DNA of 64,000 nt, from positions 25,082 to 89,081 of the forward strand of contig CAYNLK010000025.1 in assembly GCA_964398055.1 (NCBI GenBank). The letters run 5' to 3'. Below, piece after piece: positions 16,012 to 23,507 of this stretch; position 1 is the first letter of the stretch; each line of letters begins with the position of its first letter. Both the position numbers and the translations under genes were made by a program. The notes beneath the pieces are model-generated. The model had not been told where the DNA came from. It did not search any database and saw only the letters and a list, made by a program, of their open reading frames with translations. This DNA is from CAYNLK01 sp964398055. Its GTDB lineage: Bacteria; Chloroflexota; Anaerolineae; 4572-78; J111.

Positions 16012-17670
16012 ATGTTACAGCCCCAAAATCAAACCCAAAAGTATCAAGATCTTTTTACATACATTGATACTGGGCTGATCAAAATTCCCAAGTTTCAACG
16101 AGATTTTGTTTGGAGCAAAGAGCAAACAGCCAAGCTGATTGACAGCATTATCAAAGGTTTTCCTATCGGCACCCTCATTTTTTGGAAAACTCGCGAGGAA
16201 TTACGTTATGTCAAAGAAATTGGCCGAGATAACAAATTGCCTGAAATACCAAAAGGTGACGCCGTTTTTTATGTTCTTGATGGCCAACAGCGAATTACCT
16301 CATTATATGCTGTCCGTAAAGGGGTAATTATTGACGTGGAGGGTCGAGAGGAAAATTATAAGGACATTTCTATTAACTTGGCCCTGGACCCTGATGATGA
16401 TGAGCGAATTGTCGCCACAGAACCACTGGAAGGTATTCGTTCAATCTCAGTCTTCAAACTCTTAAATAGTTCTTTAGTTGAATTTTTTGATGGATATAGC
16501 AGGGATGAACTTAAAAAAATAGAGGTATATCAACGGCGCTTAACTGGCTATGATTTCTCTATTATTATTATTGCCGATTACCCTATCGATATTGCCTGTG
16601 AAGTCTTCACTCGAATTAATACCGGTGGTACGGAACTGACTCTGTTTGAAATAATGGTAGCTAAAACTTACGAGATAGACCGTTTTGACCTGGCTGAGGA
16701 ATACGAGCGACTGATAAATAATAATGGGGCCGAAAAAGATTTAGAAGATGCGAATTTTGATACAATTCCACCTTCGACCGTTCTTCAATGTGTGGCTGCT
16801 TATCTAACGAGTGAAGTTAATAAAAAAGAAGATAAAAAAGATAAGAATAGTAGTATTCGGCGCAGTGATATTCTGAAGTTAAATAAGCAGCAATTCATTG
16901 ATAGTTGGCCCATAGTGAAAAATGGGATATTCGCTGCTGTTGATTACATTCGTACCCATCTACGAATTCCCGTCTCTCAATTACTACCCTACAATGCCTT
17001 ACTTGTACCCCTAACCTATTTCTTCATCCATAATTCTGGCAAGATGCCTTCTCCCCGCCAAGATAAACTTCTGACACAGTATTTCTGGTGGGCCTCTTTG
17101 TCAGAAAGATTTTCCTCGGCTGTAGAAAGCAAAGTTGCTGAGGATTTACACCGTATGGACAAGATTCTCCGTGAAGAAGCCCCAAACTATGATGAAAAAG
17201 TTGATTTAGCGATAGAAAAGTTAAAGTGGCGTCAATTTAGTACTGGTAATGCTTTTTGTAAGGCTATCGTATGTCTTTATGCTTTTCACCAGCCCAGGTC
17301 ATTTGCCTCTAATAGCCTCGTAAAGATAGATAACTCATGGTTAATTCGTTCAAATAGCAAAAACTATCACCATTTCTTTCCAAAAGACTATTTAAGATCC
17401 CAGGGATACGATGAGAAAAGAGCTAACGTTATCCTCAATATTACTATCGTAGAGGATAGGCCAAATAAGAAAATCGGCGCAAAACGCCCAAGCCAATATA
17501 TGATGACGTTTAGGAAGGATAACAAAGAACTCGTTGACACTATGAAAACCCATTTAATCGATGACTTGGGCAGTTACGGGGTCTGGAATGATGATTATGA
17601 TACCTTCATTGAACGTCGAGGACACCGTGTCCTTGAAGAACTCAAAAAACGTTTAGAGCCTGATTTATAG
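16012..17670 (+). CDS. DUF262 (GmrSD-like) protein with C-terminal HNH-type region
   Basis: This 552-residue protein has an N-terminal DUF262/ParB-like domain: KFQRDFVWSKEQTAKLIDSI at residues ~26-45, GFPIGTLIFW, then the hallmark DGQQRITSLYAV. The C-terminus has YHHFFPKDYLRSQ followed by NVILNITIV, resembling the DUF1524/HNH nuclease part of these proteins. Relatives include the GmrS and GmrD halves of type IV restriction enzymes, so a role in defence against modified DNA is plausible but unproven. ATG 16012 follows GGAG; a TTG at 15991 is an alternative. The gene is visibly AT-rich compared with its neighbours and adjoins a RAYT and its repeats, suggesting acquisition by transfer. It separates the corrinoid gene from fucI. 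Confidence 0.82.
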   Translation: MLQPQNQTQKYQDLFTYIDTGLIKIPKFQRDFVWSKEQTAKLIDSIIKGFPIGTLIFWKTREELRYVKEIGRDNKLPEIPKGDAVFYVLDGQQRITSLYAVRKGVIIDVEGREENYKDISINLALDPDDDERIVATEPLEGIRSISVFKLLNSSLVEFFDGYSRDELKKIEVYQRRLTGYDFSIIIIADYPIDIACEVFTRINTGGTELTLFEIMVAKTYEIDRFDLAEEYERLINNNGAEKDLEDANFDTIPPSTVLQCVAAYLTSEVNKKEDKKDKNSSIRRSDILKLNKQQFIDSWPIVKNGIFAAVDYIRTHLRIPVSQLLPYNALLVPLTYFFIHNSGKMPSPRQDKLLTQYFWWASLSERFSSAVESKVAEDLHRMDKILREEAPNYDEKVDLAIEKLKWRQFSTGNAFCKAIVCLYAFHQPRSFASNSLVKIDNSWLIRSNSKNYHHFFPKDYLRSQGYDEKRANVILNITIVEDRPNKKIGAKRPSQYMMTFRKDNKELVDTMKTHLIDDLGSYGVWNDDYDTFIERRGHRVLEELKKRLEPDL

Positions 17671-17704
17671 GCCGTAATCATTTATCCTTTAAGGAGTAAT
17701 AACT

Positions 17705-19525
17705 ATGGCAAACATCACAGACATTAAAATGACCCCTCCCACCAACCGCCTTGTCGGCGATATGTCCAAAGTGGGCATCCGCCCCACCATCGACGGCCGC
17801 CTGGGTGGGGTGCGCGAGTCGCTGGAAGAGCAAACGATGGCCATGGCCCAGTCGGTGGCCCGCCTCATTGCCGAGAATCTGCGCCATGCCAACGGCCTGC
17901 CGGTGGAGTGCGTGATTGCCGACAGCACTATCGGTCGCGTGGCCGAAGCGGCCCGCTGCGCCGAGAAATTCAGAAAAGAAGGCGTCGGTCTGTCCATCAC
18001 CGTGACGCCCTGCTGGTGCTACGGCGCCGAAACGATGGACACGGACCCGCTCATCCCCAAAGCGGTCTGGGGTTTCAACGGCACCGAGCGGCCCGGCGCG
18101 GTCTACCTGGCCGCGGTGCTGGCCGGCCATTCCCAAAAGGGACTGCCCGCTTTCAGCATCTACGGGCGCGATGTCCAGGATGCCGGCGATATCTCCATCC
18201 CGCCCGACGTGCGCGAAAAGCTGCTCCAGTTTGCCCGGGCCGGCCTGGCCGTAGCGACGATGCGGGGTAAATCTTACCTGGCCATGGGCGGCACCTCGAT
18301 GGGCATTGCCGGTTCCATTGTCGATCCGGCCTTGCTCGAAGCCTACTTTGACATGCGCTCCGAAAGCGTGGATATGAGTGAGTTCGCCCGCCGTATCGAG
18401 GAGGGCATTTACGACTCGGCCGAATTTGAACAGGCGCTGGCCTGGGTGAAAGAAAATTGTCAGGAAGGCAAAGATTACAACCCGCCTCCCATGCAGCACA
18501 GCCGGGCGAAAAAGGACGCCAGTTGGGAATTTTCGATCAAGATGGCCTTGATTGCCCGCGACCTGATGATCGGCAACCCGCGCCTGGCCGAGCTGGGTTT
18601 TGGTGAGGAAGCCTTGGGGCACAACGCCATTGCCGCCGGTTTCCAGGGGCAGCGCCAATGGACCGATCACTTCCCCAACGGCGATTTCATGGAGGCCATC
18701 CTCTGCTCCTCCTTTGACTGGACCGGCATCCGCCAGCCCTTCATCCTGGCCACCGAGAACGACCATCTCAACGGCATCTCGATGCTGTTTGGCCACCTGC
18801 TCACCGGCACAGCCCAGATTTTTGCCGACGTGCGCACTTACTGGAGCCCGGAAGCGGTCAAGCGAGTAACCGGCTACGAGCTGACCGGCCGCGCCGAGGG
18901 CGGCATCCTCCATCTGATCAACTCCGGCCCGACCGCGCTCGATGGCACCGGCCAACAGTCGGTCGACGGCCAGCCGGCGATGAAGCCCTATTGGGAAATC
19001 ACGCCCGCCGAGGTAGCCGCTTGCCTGGAAGCCACCAGTTGGCATACCTCGATGGTGGAATATTTCCGCGGCGGCGGCTGGTCGACCAAGTTTCTGACCC
19101 GCGGCGGGATGCCGGTGACCATGTGCCGGCTCAACCTGATCAAGGGTTTGGGGCCGGCTCTGCAAATTGCCGAAGGGTACACCGTCGAGCTGCCGGCCGA
19201 GGTTCACTTTACCCTCGACGAGCGGACCAATCCTACCTGGCCGACTACCTGGTTTGTACCCAATCTGACCGGCAGCGGCCCGTTCCGAGATGTTTACAGC
19301 GTGATGAACAACTGGGGCGCGAATCACGGGGCTATTGGCTACGGTCATATCGGCCACGATTTGATCAGCCTGGCCTCGATGTTGCGCATCCCGGTTTATA
19401 TGCACAACGTGCCGGAACACCGCATCTTCCGGCCCAGCGCCTGGACAGCTTTTGGGGCGATGGACCTGCAAGGCGCCGATTTCCGGGCCTGCGCCAATTT
19501 TGGCCCGCTGTACGGCAAGTATTAA
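17705..19525 (+). CDS. fucI: L-fucose isomerase
   Basis: This 606-residue protein aligns over its whole length with E. coli FucI (~591 residues). Matching motifs include VGIRPTIDGRLGGVRESLEE, TVTPCWCYGAET, WGFNGTERPGAVYL, ATENDHLNG (metal-ligand Asp), FADVRTYWSPEAV and WGANHGAI (catalytic-region His). It converts L-fucose to L-fuculose in a metal-dependent aldose-ketose isomerisation in the cytoplasm; related enzymes also take D-arabinose. ATG 17705 follows AAGGAG. A rhamnulokinase-type kinase follows, so the two give isomerase and kinase steps. The aldolase (FucA or RhaD) is not in this window. Confidence 0.97.
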   Translation: MANITDIKMTPPTNRLVGDMSKVGIRPTIDGRLGGVRESLEEQTMAMAQSVARLIAENLRHANGLPVECVIADSTIGRVAEAARCAEKFRKEGVGLSITVTPCWCYGAETMDTDPLIPKAVWGFNGTERPGAVYLAAVLAGHSQKGLPAFSIYGRDVQDAGDISIPPDVREKLLQFARAGLAVATMRGKSYLAMGGTSMGIAGSIVDPALLEAYFDMRSESVDMSEFARRIEEGIYDSAEFEQALAWVKENCQEGKDYNPPPMQHSRAKKDASWEFSIKMALIARDLMIGNPRLAELGFGEEALGHNAIAAGFQGQRQWTDHFPNGDFMEAILCSSFDWTGIRQPFILATENDHLNGISMLFGHLLTGTAQIFADVRTYWSPEAVKRVTGYELTGRAEGGILHLINSGPTALDGTGQQSVDGQPAMKPYWEITPAEVAACLEATSWHTSMVEYFRGGGWSTKFLTRGGMPVTMCRLNLIKGLGPALQIAEGYTVELPAEVHFTLDERTNPTWPTTWFVPNLTGSGPFRDVYSVMNNWGANHGAIGYGHIGHDLISLASMLRIPVYMHNVPEHRIFRPSAWTAFGAMDLQGADFRACANFGPLYGKY

Positions 19526-19529
19526 GCTG

Positions 19530-19626
19530 CGAATAGCGAATAGGCGAATAGCGAATGGGCGAATGACAACCACTGAATTCCTTCCCTACTCCCTACTCCC
19601 TACTCCCTATTCGCAATTCGCTATTC
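19530..19626. repeat. Heptamer-word inverted repeat (GCGAATA / TCCCTAC)
   Basis: GCGAATA-type words at 19530-19565 are mirrored by ATTCGC/CTATTC words at 19608-19626, with TCCCTAC heptamers between. It fills the gap between fucI and the kinase gene. Confidence 0.7.
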
Positions 19627-19642
19627 CAAAGGGGATTAATCG

Positions 19643-21136
19643 ATGAGCGAAACCAAGAACTTTCTCGCTTTTGATCTGGGCGCGTCCAACGGCCGGGCCG
19701 TGATCGGTCGCTTTGATGGGCAGCAGTTGTCGCTGGAAGAGATTCATCGCTTTGACAACGGCCCCACCCAACTCCTCGACAGCCTGCATTGGGACGCGCT
19801 CAACCTCTTCAATGAAATGAAAACCGGCCTGGCCAAAGCGGTCAGCAGGGTCGATGGGCCAATCGCCGCTTTCGGCCTCGATACGTGGGGCGTCGATTTT
19901 GGCTTGCTGGATAAGCGCGGCGAATTGATCGGCAATCCGTACCATTACCGCGACAGCCGCACCAACGGCATGGTTGAACGAGCGTTTGAATTGGCGCCGC
20001 GGGAGGAGGTTTTTGGCCAGACCGGCATCCAGTTCATGCAGCTCAACAGCCTGTTCCAACTGCTGGCGATGGTGGAGCAAAAATCGCCGGCGCTGGAGAT
20101 TGCCGACCGGCTGCTGTTCATGCCCGACCTGTTCAACTACTGGTTTACCGGCCAAAAAGCCAACGAGTTCACCATTGCCAGCACCAGCCAGGCTTATAAT
20201 ATGGCCAGGAATGAATGGGCCAGCCCGCTTTTGACCAAACTGGGCATCCCGACTCACATCTTTGGTGAAGTCATCCGGCCCGGCAGTCGGTTGGGGACCC
20301 TTTTGCCCGCCATCGCCGAGGAAACTGGCGCCGGGGCCGTGCCGGTGATTGCGCCCGGCTGCCACGATACGGCCAGCGCCGTAGCCGCTGTGCCGGTCGA
20401 TGAGGTGGACGTGGACCACTTTGCCTACCTCAGTTCCGGCACATGGTCGCTGTTGGGGGTGGAGTTGCCCGCGCCGGTCATCAATGCCAAAAGCCTGGCC
20501 TACAATGTGACCAATGAAGGCGGGGTGGAGAACACCATCCGGTTGCTCAAGAATCTGGGCGGCCTGTGGGTGGTGCAGGAGTGCCGGCGGGTGTGGGCGC
20601 AGCAAGGGCAGGAGTACTCCTATGCCGAACTGACCCAACTGGCGGCCAGCGCCTCACCCTTTGTCGCCCTGATCGATCCGGACGACACGTCGTTCCTGGC
20701 CCCGGGCGATATGCCGGCGCGCCTGGTTGACTTTTGCCGCCGCACCGGGCAAAGGCCGCCGGAGAGTAAGGGTGAGTTTATCCGCGGCGCTTTGGAGAGT
20801 CTGGCCCTCAAATATCGCTGGGTGGTGGAGAAGTTGGAAGAGTTGATCGAGCGGCCTATTGAGGTAGTTCACATCGTCGGCGGCGGGACGCAGAACAAAC
20901 TGCTCAATCAATTCGCCGCCAACGCCACCGGCCGCCGGGTGGTCACCGGCCCCATCGAGGCAACCGCCATCGGCAACATCCTGCTGCAAATGCTGGCTTT
21001 GGGCCAAATCAGCTCCTTGAGCGAGGGGCGGGCGGTGGTGCGGCGCTCCTTCCCGGTAGAGACGTATGAACCGCAGGATACTCAAGCCTGGGCCGAGGCT
21101 TACGGGCGCTTCTTGAAAACTATCGAGAGTGACTAA
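19643..21136 (+). CDS. rhaB: Rhamnulokinase-family sugar kinase
   Basis: This 497-residue FGGY-type kinase is closest in pattern to rhamnulokinase: FLAFDLGASNGRAVIGRF at the N-terminus, FGLDTWGVDFGLLD, YHYRDSRT, GCHDTASAVAAVP, the late glycine motif VHIVGGGTQNKLLNQFAA, and GPIEATAIGNIL. It phosphorylates a ketose (L-rhamnulose or L-fuculose) at C1 using ATP. Placement right after fucI without a rhaA or fucK argues that here it may work on L-fuculose or on both sugars. ATG 19643 follows AAAGGGGA. It is the last gene of the long + strand cluster. Confidence 0.9.
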   Translation: MSETKNFLAFDLGASNGRAVIGRFDGQQLSLEEIHRFDNGPTQLLDSLHWDALNLFNEMKTGLAKAVSRVDGPIAAFGLDTWGVDFGLLDKRGELIGNPYHYRDSRTNGMVERAFELAPREEVFGQTGIQFMQLNSLFQLLAMVEQKSPALEIADRLLFMPDLFNYWFTGQKANEFTIASTSQAYNMARNEWASPLLTKLGIPTHIFGEVIRPGSRLGTLLPAIAEETGAGAVPVIAPGCHDTASAVAAVPVDEVDVDHFAYLSSGTWSLLGVELPAPVINAKSLAYNVTNEGGVENTIRLLKNLGGLWVVQECRRVWAQQGQEYSYAELTQLAASASPFVALIDPDDTSFLAPGDMPARLVDFCRRTGQRPPESKGEFIRGALESLALKYRWVVEKLEELIERPIEVVHIVGGGTQNKLLNQFAANATGRRVVTGPIEATAIGNILLQMLALGQISSLSEGRAVVRRSFPVETYEPQDTQAWAEAYGRFLKTIESD

Positions 21137-21149
21137 CACTATGCGGACC

Positions 21150-21182
21150 TCGGAAGTCTTGACAACTACTCAAGACTTCCGA
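21150..21182. repeat. Perfect 13-bp stem hairpin after the kinase gene
   Basis: TCGGAAGTCTTGA and TCAAGACTTCCGA are exact reverse complements around a 7-base loop. It lies 13 bases after the stop of the catabolic cluster, where a terminator would be expected, but no T-run follows. The CCTCGG/GAGGTC vocabulary is shared with the hairpin at 12541. Confidence 0.75.
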
Positions 21183-21210
21183 AGTCGCCAGAGGGTAACA
21201 GTTGTCAGGG

Positions 21211-21840
21211 TTAACTTGAGTTCGGTAACTGTATCTTGCTCTTCAGGTCTGATGGCTGTGGACCGTTGGCGGCTAACTTCCGGCCGGTGCCGTTCTTGTG
21301 AGTTGTCGTCGTCATCGCAACTCGCTGAAGTTGCTCGATCCGGCGCTGGAGGTAGGGTGAAAAGTAGCCGGCATGACGTTCCTGTAGTTCCGGGTTGAGC
21401 CAATCATTTCCGGTGACCCGGCCGCGGCAGTTGGCTGCGCCGCAGGTGCATTCGAACTCGTCGTAAGGGCTGCCGTCGCTGGTGGCGTAGTCAAAACAGA
21501 CTTCTTCATTAAGGGCGATGTCGCGTCTCGCCACCAATACCATCTGACCGCTTAGGCCGGCGTTGGGGTCGCACGAGTGATTGACCCAATCGGCCGGACC
21601 TACCCGCGAGGAGACCAGATACAGTCCTTCTTCAACCTGGACGCTGAAAGGGCGGAGGTGGGGCGGTAGCTGGATCAGGGTTTCCCAGGTAACGATTTCA
21701 CCTCCCCACACGGCTAAACGTTCTCCGGCCCTAACCGGCTGCCGGGCGTAAACGCCGCGACTGCCGTCCGGACGCAATCTGCCTTCTAACTTGGGTGAAA
21801 GATAGCAGGTTGGATCTGGAAAGACGTCACTCTGGTGCAT
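21211..21840 (-). CDS. SET-domain protein (putative protein-lysine methyltransferase)
   Basis: This 209-residue protein has a compact SET domain: GRGVYARQPVRAGE-like N-terminal strands (here SRGVYARQPVRAGERL), WVNHSCDPNAGL at about residues 85-96 (the NHSCxPN S-adenosylmethionine/catalytic motif), and EEVCFDYAT. A post-SET cysteine motif follows, FECTCGAANCRG. The family transfers methyl groups from SAM to lysine in proteins. The C-terminal ~40 residues are basic and low in structure. It is divergently placed from the TerC gene and convergent with the sugar cluster. The start has a strong AGGAGG and overlaps a short upstream ORF. Confidence 0.85.
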   Translation of the reverse strand: MHQSDVFPDPTCYLSPKLEGRLRPDGSRGVYARQPVRAGERLAVWGGEIVTWETLIQLPPHLRPFSVQVEEGLYLVSSRVGPADWVNHSCDPNAGLSGQMVLVARRDIALNEEVCFDYATSDGSPYDEFECTCGAANCRGRVTGNDWLNPELQERHAGYFSPYLQRRIEQLQRVAMTTTTHKNGTGRKLAANGPQPSDLKSKIQLPNSS

Positions 21841-21898
21841 CTAACTCCTCCTGACAAATGAGTTTATGGTTCTTGTTCATCTGTTTGCTCAATTTCAT
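21827..21898 (-). CDS. Possible 23-residue leader peptide overlapping the SET gene start
   Basis: An ATG at 21898-21896, preceded by an AAAGGAC sequence, opens a 23-codon frame rich in Lys/Asn/Gln (MKLSKQMNKNHKLICQEELD...). Its stop lies 13 bases inside the SET gene, and the SET ribosome-binding site falls inside it. It may couple translation to the SET gene or be chance. Confidence 0.35.
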   Translation of the reverse strand: MKLSKQMNKNHKLICQEELDAPE

Positions 21899-21931
21899 CG
21901 TTGTTTGTCCTTTCTTTGGATAAAAGATTGA

Positions 21932-21988
21932 ATTGAGTCCCTGGCCCAGACTACCAGAATGTAGCTCGTCTCGCCAGGGCGACTCAAT
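21932..21988. repeat. Inverted repeat in the SET-gene 5' region
   Basis: ATTGAGTCCCTGGC at 21932-21945 pairs with GCCAGGGCGACTCAAT at 21973-21988, with a two-base bulge. On the minus strand it precedes the leader ORF, so it would lie in the SET transcript leader if transcription starts upstream. Confidence 0.6.
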
Positions 21989-22198
21989 AGTTTGCAGTAT
22001 AATTCCCATTTGTACAAATACTGTTTCAAAAAGTTACCAAAACTGTTACAAAGTTCAGCGGCAGCTCGAATTTTTTAACGTTACCACCGTTACCCCTGCC
22101 ATTTTTGCTATAAGGTCATTCTTGTAGGTGATTTTCCAAGAGAACAGAATAAGACCAGCTTTATCTAAATCCAAAATTTTTCGATAAGGCAAACTATA

Positions 22199-22228
22199 TT
22201 GCTCGTTCAGACGGCGGTATGGTAGAAT
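22199..22228 (+). promoter_or_regulatory. Possible promoter of the TerC gene
   Basis: TTGCTC at 22199-22204 and TAGAAT at 22223-22228 are 18 bases apart. The region between 21899 and 22323 otherwise holds the inverted repeat at 21932 and AT-rich sequence with no gene. Confidence 0.4.
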
Positions 22229-22323
22229 AATGTGGTTGAATTTAGAAGGCCACTGTAGCCGGTTTTTCATCCCAAGCTGCGTTGCGCCGGGATATCGATA
22301 AGAATTTAAGGAGAGTTAAATCT

Positions 22324-23253
22324 TTGGACACAGCAGAAACGATTGGTGTGGCTACCATTGTCATTCAGTTAATTTTCCTTGAGGGGATTCTCTCCATCGA
22401 TAATGCCGCGGTGCTGGGGGCGATGGTTTCGGTGCTGCCCCGCTCTATACCAGTACCTTATCCTCTCCCCCTGAAATTTCTACAATCGTTCACCGATAAA
22501 TATTTAGGGATGCAGCAGATGGCTGCGCTCAAGGTTGGTTTATTGGGCGCTTACCTGGGACGGGCCTTGATGCTGGTGCTGGCCACCTGGGTTATTGCCA
22601 ACCCATTTTTAAGAATATTGGGGGCGGCTTATCTGATCAAGCTGGCCTTTGAGCATTTGTCTAAACCGCACCAACCCGGGGAGGACGAATATCTGGAGGG
22701 ACAACGTATTGCCAAGAGTTCTTTCTGGATTGTTGTCCTCAATGTGGAGCTGGCCGACCTGGCTTTCAGCCTGGACAATGTGGTGGCCGCCGTGGCGCTT
22801 TCGAATCAACTGTGGGTGGTGCTGCTGGGGGTGGCTCTGGGCATTGTGACGATGCGTTTTGCCGCCGGTATCTTTACTTGGATGATCCGCCGGGAACCGA
22901 TCCTGGCCACCGCGGCTTACATTGTGGTTTTGAATATCGGGGTGGAACTGTTGCTGGCCGAGTTCTACCATATCCACTTTGAGGCTTGGCAAAAATTTTT
23001 CATTTCCGCCGCCACAATTGGATTGTGCGTGGTCTATGCCCGGGTCAAATTTTTGCATGGCCTGGTCCCGATTTTTGGCTGGCTGGCCGAGGGCATGGGT
23101 TATCTGAATGAACTGATGAATTGGGTGCTCAAACCGATTTTCCGGGTCATCAAATTTTTCTTCATTTCGCTGGGCAAAGCTGTTAAGTTTTTGCATAAAA
23201 AATTCAAAAAGCGAAAAAAAATGGGTGCTGTAACGGGTAATATCCACTTTTAA
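22324..23253 (+). CDS. TerC/Alx-family integral membrane protein
   Basis: This 309-residue protein has about seven to eight hydrophobic helices and the family's acidic membrane motifs: EGILSIDNAAVLGAMV near the start and ELADLAFSLDNVVAAVAL in the middle. TerC/Alx proteins are linked to metal (manganese) efflux and tellurite resistance. The C-terminus is a Lys-rich tail. The TTG at 22324 was chosen for its AAGGAG ten bases upstream; the frame is open to a TTG at 22282. A strong terminator follows. Confidence 0.87.
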   Translation: MDTAETIGVATIVIQLIFLEGILSIDNAAVLGAMVSVLPRSIPVPYPLPLKFLQSFTDKYLGMQQMAALKVGLLGAYLGRALMLVLATWVIANPFLRILGAAYLIKLAFEHLSKPHQPGEDEYLEGQRIAKSSFWIVVLNVELADLAFSLDNVVAAVALSNQLWVVLLGVALGIVTMRFAAGIFTWMIRREPILATAAYIVVLNIGVELLLAEFYHIHFEAWQKFFISAATIGLCVVYARVKFLHGLVPIFGWLAEGMGYLNELMNWVLKPIFRVIKFFFISLGKAVKFLHKKFKKRKKMGAVTGNIHF

Positions 23254-23320
23254 CCAGAAGTAGTAGAAGTTGAAGATTAAGGCGGCCACAGTCCCGGATT
23301 CAATGGCAGGCTGATGCAAA

Positions 23321-23353
23321 AACAGGCCAGGTACTTTATCTGGCCTGTTTTTT
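23321..23353 (+). terminator. Rho-independent terminator after the TerC gene
   Basis: AACAGGCCAG at 23321-23330 pairs perfectly with CTGGCCTGTT at 23340-23349, with a 9-base loop and a run of T through 23353. It lies 68 bases after the stop codon. Confidence 0.93.
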
Positions 23354-23507
23354 ATCCTGATTCCGGCGGGTTAGCCTATTTCTGAACTTTTGAGGTATAC
23401 TGGGTCAGGTCAGCCACGAAGACAATGACCGCGGTTTGACCCTCTGCAAATTTTGAACTCATTTTCTGAACAAATCGTGCCAATGAGGCAACGGAGTTAT
23501 CACCGCC

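Noticed and set aside
17678..19573. Minus-strand frame of ~630 codons opposite fucI
   Set aside because: Antisense shadow of the clearly recognised L-fucose isomerase.
21150..21182. Rho-independent terminator after the kinase gene
   Set aside because: The stem is perfect but no T-run follows on either strand, and the words match a palindromic repeat at 12541.
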